Positions 31,578 through 35,237 of a stretch of DNA of 35,237 nt are shown here, one piece after another. The first letter of the stretch is position 1. The number at the start of each line of letters is the position of its first letter. Source of the DNA: RGIG3002 sp045546775 (GTDB lineage: Bacteria > Bacillota > Clostridia > Lachnospirales > Lachnospiraceae); the NCBI GenBank assembly GCA_045546775.1, contig JAZQDM010000077.1, positions 1 through 35,237 of the forward strand, read 5' to 3'. The position numbers and the translations under genes are program-made. The notes under the pieces are model-generated. The model was not told where the DNA came from. It did no database searches and was given only the letters and a program-made list of their open reading frames with translations.

Positions 31578-32978
31578 ATGAGTAAGTATTTTCTTGCAAT
31601 TGATATCGGAGCTTCCAGTGGCAGACACATTTTGGGTAGTGTAGAAGACGGAAAAATTGTGTTGGAGGAAGTTTATCGTTTTTGGAATGGTATGGACAAT
31701 GTGGACGGGTCTCTTTGCTGGGACGTGGAAAGATTGTTCCGTGAAATTATTGAGGGTATGAAAAAGTGCAAAGAGATAGGTAAAGTTCCGGAGAGTGTCG
31801 GAATTGATACTTGGGGCGTGGACTTTGTACTTTTGGATGAGGATGAAAATGTTATCGGACAGACAGTGGGCTACCGTGATCATCGTACAGATGGTATGGA
31901 TGAGGAAGTTTACAAAATTGTCGGCCAGGACGAACTGTACGAACGTACCGGAATCCAAAAGGCTATTTACAATACGATTTATCAACTTATGGCAATCAAG
32001 AAAAACAATCCGGAGCATTTGGAAAAAGCGGAATCTATGCTCATGATTCCGGATTATTTCCACTACAGACTTTCCGGAAAGAAAGTACAGGAATACAGTG
32101 AAGCTACGACGGCACAGCTTGTGAATCCGATTGCAAAAGACTGGGATTATGAGTTGATTGAGCGTTTAGGCTTTCCTAAAACAATGTTCCAGACCATTCT
32201 TATGCCGGGGGCAAACATCGGTGAATTGACAAAAGAAGTGCAGGAAATGGTTGGTTATAATTGTAACGTTGTGTTGCCACCGACACACGATACGGCATCC
32301 GCAGTTATGGCAGTGCCGACCAACGAAAAAGACGTATGTTATATCAGTTCCGGAACATGGTCTTTGATGGGTGTAGAGCGTGATGAACCGAATTGCTCAA
32401 AAGAGAGTGAACTTGCCAACTTTACAAACGAAGGCGGTTACGACGGACGCATCACATACCTTGCAAACATTATGGGCTTGTGGATGATCCAGTCAGTTAG
32501 AAATCAGTTAGCACCGGATATGTCTTACGGTGATTTGTGTGCGCAGGCATCACAGGAAACAATCAAAACGATGGTAGATTGTCAGGATGCACGTTTCTTA
32601 TCTCCGGATGATATGGTGGAGGCAGTGAAAGGCTATTGTCGTGAGACAAACCAGGAAGTACCGGAAACATTGCCACAGCTTGCCACTGTTATTTACAACA
32701 GCCTTGCAAAATGTTATGCAGATAAATTGAAAGAAATTGAAAAATTGACCGGTAAAAAATATGACAAGATTCATATTATCGGTGGCGGCTCCAACGCAGG
32801 TTACTTGAACGAATTAACTGCTAAATTTACAGGCGTTTCCGTTCATGCAGGCCCGGGCGAGGCAACGGCAATCGGTAATATTTTGACACAGATGATTGAA
32901 GCAGACCTTTTCCGTGATTTGGCAGATGCGCGTCAGTGTGTGGCAGAATCTTTCGATATTAAAGTATACAATCCATAA
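31578..32978 (+). CDS. Rhamnulokinase-type FGGY kinase, likely L-fuculokinase
   Basis: A 466-residue sugar kinase of the RhaB branch of the FGGY family. AIDIGASSGRH at 7-17 binds phosphate; SVGIDTWGVDF at 73-83, GYRDHRTDGM at 98-107 and PPTHDTASAV at 234-243 (catalytic Asp238) are RhaB-specific, and GGGSNAGYLNELTA forms the adenine-binding loop. RhaB-type enzymes phosphorylate L-rhamnulose at O-1 and can take L-fuculose. Next to fucI and fucU, and with no rhamnose isomerase in the window, L-fuculose is the more likely substrate. AGGAGG lies before the ATG, nine bases after the unknown gene. It closes the fucose locus and is followed by a terminator. I leave out a gene symbol because fucK and rhaB cannot be told apart with certainty. 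Confidence 0.88.
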   Translation: MSKYFLAIDIGASSGRHILGSVEDGKIVLEEVYRFWNGMDNVDGSLCWDVERLFREIIEGMKKCKEIGKVPESVGIDTWGVDFVLLDEDENVIGQTVGYRDHRTDGMDEEVYKIVGQDELYERTGIQKAIYNTIYQLMAIKKNNPEHLEKAESMLMIPDYFHYRLSGKKVQEYSEATTAQLVNPIAKDWDYELIERLGFPKTMFQTILMPGANIGELTKEVQEMVGYNCNVVLPPTHDTASAVMAVPTNEKDVCYISSGTWSLMGVERDEPNCSKESELANFTNEGGYDGRITYLANIMGLWMIQSVRNQLAPDMSYGDLCAQASQETIKTMVDCQDARFLSPDDMVEAVKGYCRETNQEVPETLPQLATVIYNSLAKCYADKLKEIEKLTGKKYDKIHIIGGGSNAGYLNELTAKFTGVSVHAGPGEATAIGNILTQMIEADLFRDLADARQCVAESFDIKVYNP

Positions 32979-32987
32979 AATTTTAAC

Positions 32988-33021
32988 GAAAAGTGCTGCT
33001 TTCGGGTGGCACTTTTCTTTT
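32988..33021 (+). terminator. Rho-independent terminator closing the fucose locus
   Basis: GAAAAGTGC (32988-32996) and GCACTTTTC (33009-33017) form a nine-pair stem around a 12-base loop that can pair further, followed by four T. Confidence 0.85.
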
Positions 33022-33110
33022 GTAATTGAAATGGAAAAGGGAGAAAATACATAAAACAGAAAAAACAGCTTACTATAAACGAAAAGACAGAAAGGTGAGG
33101 ATGTGAAAAT

Positions 33111-34073
33111 ATGTGTACAGCAGTGACATACCGGACAAAAGATGCTTACTTTGGACGAAATCTTGATTTGGAATATTCGTATTGCGAAACCGTAACTATT
33201 ACACCAAGAAATTATGAATTCCACTTCCGGAAACAAGGCAATATGAAAACGCACTATGCTATGATAGGTATGGCCTTTGTGGCGGAAGAGTACCCGCTTT
33301 ATTATGATGCTACGAATGAAAAGGGATTGAGCATGGCCGGATTGAATTTTCCGGGGAATGCAGTTTATTATCCCGAAAAAAAAGGAGCAAATAATGTGGC
33401 CACCTTTGAGTTTATTCCGTGGGTGCTTGGACAATGTGCAACGGTGGAAGAAGCAAAAACAATATTGCAAACGATTCATTTGACAAACCATTCTTTTCGA
33501 GAGGATTTGCCGCCATCTTCGCTGCATTGGATTATTGCAGACAGAGAAACCGCTATTACAGTGGAAGCGGTAGCAGACGGAATGAAGGTTTATGACAATC
33601 CAATAGGAGTATTAACAAACAATCCGCCATTTCCGTACCATATGATGCGTTTGAATGATTATATGGCATTATCTGCCGATATACCGCAAAAGCGTTTCGC
33701 AGAGCAAATAAATTTAACTTGTTACAGCCGTGGAATGGGAGCAATCGGACTGCCGGGGGACTGGTCCTCCTCGTCACGCTTCGTGCGTGCTGCATTTGTA
33801 AAATGTAATTCACGTTCGGATGAATCAGAAGGACAAAGCGTGAACCAGTTTTTTCATATACTGGATTCGGTTGCGATGCCGAGGGGATGTGTTCTTGTGG
33901 AAGGAGAAAAGGAAGACATTACGATTTATTCATCCTGTTGTAATGTAGACAAGGGCATTTATTATTACACGACATATGACAATAGAAAAATAAACTGTGT
34001 CGATATGCATCAAGAGAATTTGGATGGACAAATGCTTATCTCATATGAGTTGAAAAAAGAAAATTTTAAATAA
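33111..34073 (+). CDS. Choloylglycine hydrolase family amidase, probable bile salt hydrolase
   Basis: A 320-residue N-terminal-nucleophile amidase. Cys2 becomes the N-terminal nucleophile after removal of Met1. The other active-site residues are in place: Arg16 and Asp19 (GRNLDLEYSY), Asn79 (AGLNFP), Asn170 (GVLTNNP) and Arg223 (LPGDWSSSSRFVRAAF). The NLDLEYSY and LPGDxxxxSRF motifs, NEKGLSMAGLNFP and the C-terminal GIYYYTTYDN...DMHQENLDG resemble clostridial conjugated bile acid hydrolase closely, so deconjugation of glycine or taurine bile salts is favoured over penicillin V acylase. No signal peptide, as usual for cytoplasmic bile salt hydrolases. The start is fixed by the need for Cys at position 2; AGGTGAGG lies 12 bases upstream. 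It lies directly after the fucose-locus terminator. Confidence 0.9.
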   Translation: MCTAVTYRTKDAYFGRNLDLEYSYCETVTITPRNYEFHFRKQGNMKTHYAMIGMAFVAEEYPLYYDATNEKGLSMAGLNFPGNAVYYPEKKGANNVATFEFIPWVLGQCATVEEAKTILQTIHLTNHSFREDLPPSSLHWIIADRETAITVEAVADGMKVYDNPIGVLTNNPPFPYHMMRLNDYMALSADIPQKRFAEQINLTCYSRGMGAIGLPGDWSSSSRFVRAAFVKCNSRSDESEGQSVNQFFHILDSVAMPRGCVLVEGEKEDITIYSSCCNVDKGIYYYTTYDNRKINCVDMHQENLDGQMLISYELKKENFK

Positions 34074-34081
34074 GGTATTTT

Positions 34082-34102
34082 CATTAAGGTGTTACCTTAA
34101 TG
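34082..34102. promoter_or_regulatory. Perfect palindrome, candidate operator
   Basis: CATTAAGGT (34082-34090), three bases, ACCTTAATG (34094-34102): a perfect nine-base inverted repeat. It is not followed by a T run, so it is not a terminator. It lies about 20 bases before a TATAAT box and is a good candidate binding site for a dimeric regulator, perhaps the XRE-type protein two genes on. Confidence 0.5.
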
Positions 34103-34114
34103 CGCCCGACCAGT

Positions 34115-34144
34115 CTGCTTTTTATAATAAAAGAGAAAAAGCAG
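34115..34144 (+). promoter_or_regulatory. TATAAT box within a hairpin-forming repeat
   Basis: CTGCTTTTT (34115-34123) and AAAAAGCAG (34136-34144) are perfect complements with a 12-base loop. A perfect -10 hexamer TATAAT overlaps it at 34123-34128, about 34 bases before the next ATG. No good -35 exists at 17 bases; the palindrome at 34082-34102 overlaps that region. Confidence 0.4.
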
Positions 34145-34161
34145 AACGGGAGGTAATGATC

Positions 34162-34854
34162 ATGAAAGAAGCCTTATTTTATACAATAGATTGTGCAGAA
34201 TGGAAGCAGTTGGAGGAACAGGGATGTGTTACTGCGATTGAGGAAGTTGCACTTGTATATGGGATGAGTTATCGGGGATTTAGGACGATGCATTTGCCTC
34301 TTGATGTGCGGTATGGAAGGAGATTTTGTTTTGCATCAAGACGTTCTGCAATGCAACAGTGCGGACTGTGGGATGCGTTGCAATATGAGAACATAAAAAG
34401 AACAAAAGACAGTGCCGGTAAGGGAGATGTTTTTGAAGGCATAAAATGCGTATTGATGCGGCCGCCGGCGCCGGAAAAGTTTGCATATTATGAGAACTAT
34501 TTTCGCAATACCGGCAGGATACTGCATCCTGTATTTGTGGATGCGGAAAAAAATATTGTGAGTGGCTATATTGCGTATCTTTTGGCAAAGCAATATAATC
34601 ATACTATAGAGGTTTGTCAGGTTTTTTCTTCCTTGCCCGTACAGAAGATTATTTGCGGAAAAATGGTAGTGCAACAGGGGCAGAACTATGTACCGGTCGA
34701 GGAAGAGAGCGAGTTGGAAATATATGGTTTGGATGCAACCGTCAGCGAAGGAGAGGTGCTTTGGTTGCGTATGGAAAACCGGATTTGCTTTTTGCAAATA
34801 GACCGGATCGAGTATGCGACAGGGAAAGTGTTGCAATGTGATGCAAAGGAATAA
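34162..34854 (+). CDS. Unknown protein with a ParB-like stretch
   Basis: A 230-residue soluble protein I do not recognise as a whole. GRILHPVFVDAEKNIVSGYIAYLLAKQY (about residues 115-142) resembles the strand-loop-helix core of ParB/sulfiredoxin-like domains, in which a conserved G-Y/H-R motif is usually present; here it reads G-Y-I-A-Y, so catalytic or CTPase activity is doubtful. The first 60 residues and the C-terminal beta-rich part have no clear match. Two ATG codons compete; GGGAGG lies two bases before 34156 and eight before 34162, so 34162 is chosen. The XRE-type regulator follows 11 bases after the stop, so they form a pair. Confidence 0.7.
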   Translation: MKEALFYTIDCAEWKQLEEQGCVTAIEEVALVYGMSYRGFRTMHLPLDVRYGRRFCFASRRSAMQQCGLWDALQYENIKRTKDSAGKGDVFEGIKCVLMRPPAPEKFAYYENYFRNTGRILHPVFVDAEKNIVSGYIAYLLAKQYNHTIEVCQVFSSLPVQKIICGKMVVQQGQNYVPVEEESELEIYGLDATVSEGEVLWLRMENRICFLQIDRIEYATGKVLQCDAKE

Positions 34855-34865
34855 GAGGTGGTTTT

Positions 34866-35192
34866 ATGACAATTCCCGTAATTGATATGGAAAATACGGG
34901 CAGAAATCTTAGGATGTTGTGTCGACGCAAAGGAATTTGTGTAAAAGAATTGCAGAGCCTGTTAAATTTAGGGTCCGTACAATCTGTTTATGATTGGTAT
35001 CACGGAAGAACACTGCCATCGGTAGATAATTTGTTGGCGCTCAGTATGCTGCTCGGTGTACCAATGGAACAAATTCTGGTTGTAAAAGGAGATAAACGAA
35101 TGGTTTCGTTTGCCGAAGAGATGGCAGAAAGGAATGTGTTACATGCACACATGCGTGTGTATTACAGGAAGTTGTGTTTTCAATCAGCCTGA
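34866..35192 (+). CDS. XRE-family helix-turn-helix transcriptional regulator
   Basis: A 108-residue protein with an N-terminal Cro/C1-type helix-turn-helix: NTGRNLRMLCRRKGICVKELQ and SVQSVYDWYHGRTLPSVDNLLALS (residues ~10-60), ending LLGVPMEQILV. The C-terminal 35 residues are basic and of unknown role. AAGAGGTGG lies before the ATG, 11 bases after the upstream gene. Small regulators of this type often control their own operon or mobile-element functions; here the palindrome at 34082-34102 is a candidate target. No integrase or relaxase is visible in the short remainder of the window. Confidence 0.85.
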   Translation: MTIPVIDMENTGRNLRMLCRRKGICVKELQSLLNLGSVQSVYDWYHGRTLPSVDNLLALSMLLGVPMEQILVVKGDKRMVSFAEEMAERNVLHAHMRVYYRKLCFQSA

Positions 35193-35214
35193 AAGACACA
35201 AGGAGGTACGAAAG

Positions 35215-35237
35215 ATGAAAAAAAGTAAGGATACCTA
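35215..35237 (+). CDS. Start of a further gene, cut by window end
   Basis: An AAGGAGG ribosome site at about 35200-35206 is followed after eight bases by ATG at 35215 and MKKSKDT in frame to the window end. Only seven residues are visible, so no function can be given. It lies 22 bases after the XRE regulator and is probably in the same operon. Confidence 0.55.

Noticed and set aside
31185..32063. Long minus-strand frame of 292 residues opposite the unknown protein and the kinase
   Set aside because: It lies antisense to two well-supported genes, has Cys/His/Ile-rich composition typical of a shadow frame and no ribosome site.
35147..35164. CACAC-GTGTG inverted repeat
   Set aside because: Five-base arms within the coding sequence of the XRE regulator, close to chance expectation.
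1..35237. tRNA, rRNA, CRISPR arrays, insertion sequences and attachment-site repeats
   Set aside because: None were seen on reading both strands; long direct repeats other than the 25-base regulatory element were not noticed, though a computed self-comparison was not possible.

Overview
The window reads as chromosome of a low-GC, Gram-positive gut anaerobe, most likely a Lachnospiraceae-type Clostridia. This is inference from AG-rich Shine-Dalgarno sites before nearly every gene, lipoproteins with lipoboxes, an L-fucose utilisation locus, a choloylglycine (bile salt) hydrolase of the clostridial type, and codon use rich in AAA, GAA and ATT. No tRNA, rRNA, CRISPR array, insertion sequence or phage gene was recognised. 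No gene-free stretch exceeds 300 bases.

Layout. (1) 1-6662 is the end of a surface-polysaccharide locus: the tail of a Wzx-type flippase, a glycosyltransferase, a convergent DUF6020-type membrane protein, then an operon of a DPM1-like GT2, a GT-D-fold-like enzyme and a GtrII-like membrane glucosyltransferase. (2) 6793-8993 is a three-gene ABC exporter of the bacitracin/lantibiotic-immunity type. (3) 9000-13780 is a compact operon of SCP2 protein, alpha/beta hydrolase, free-standing condensation protein, acyl carrier protein and AMP-forming acyl ligase. It looks like a minimal dissociated acyl assembly line and is the best candidate for an undescribed pathway. (4) 13812-17416 is housekeeping: purC on the minus strand, a sodium:neurotransmitter-type symporter, a class II ketose-bisphosphate aldolase and a small conserved protein with a near-consensus promoter. 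(5) 17460-32978 is an L-fucose (or related deoxysugar) regulon: AraC regulator plus lipoprotein on the minus strand, fucI, a LacI regulator, an FGGY kinase, a zinc dehydrogenase, an aldo/keto reductase, a two-permease ABC sugar importer with binding lipoprotein, fucU, an unknown 145-residue protein and a rhamnulokinase/fuculokinase-type kinase. (6) 33111-35237 holds a bile salt hydrolase, a protein with a ParB-like stretch, an XRE-type regulator and the first codons of another gene.

How the fucose genes fit together: the importer brings sugar in, FucU interconverts anomers, FucI makes the ketose, and a kinase phosphorylates it. No fuculose-phosphate aldolase of the FucA family is visible here. 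Two regulatory signals tie the cluster together. Four GAAACG-centred palindromes (18960, 21976, 25674, 25699) fit operators for the LacI protein. A 25-base element with one mismatch (18861-18885 and 25595-25619) lies just upstream of both the fucI and importer promoters and is a good candidate for the AraC-type activator's binding site. Everything here is from reading the sequence; no database search was run.
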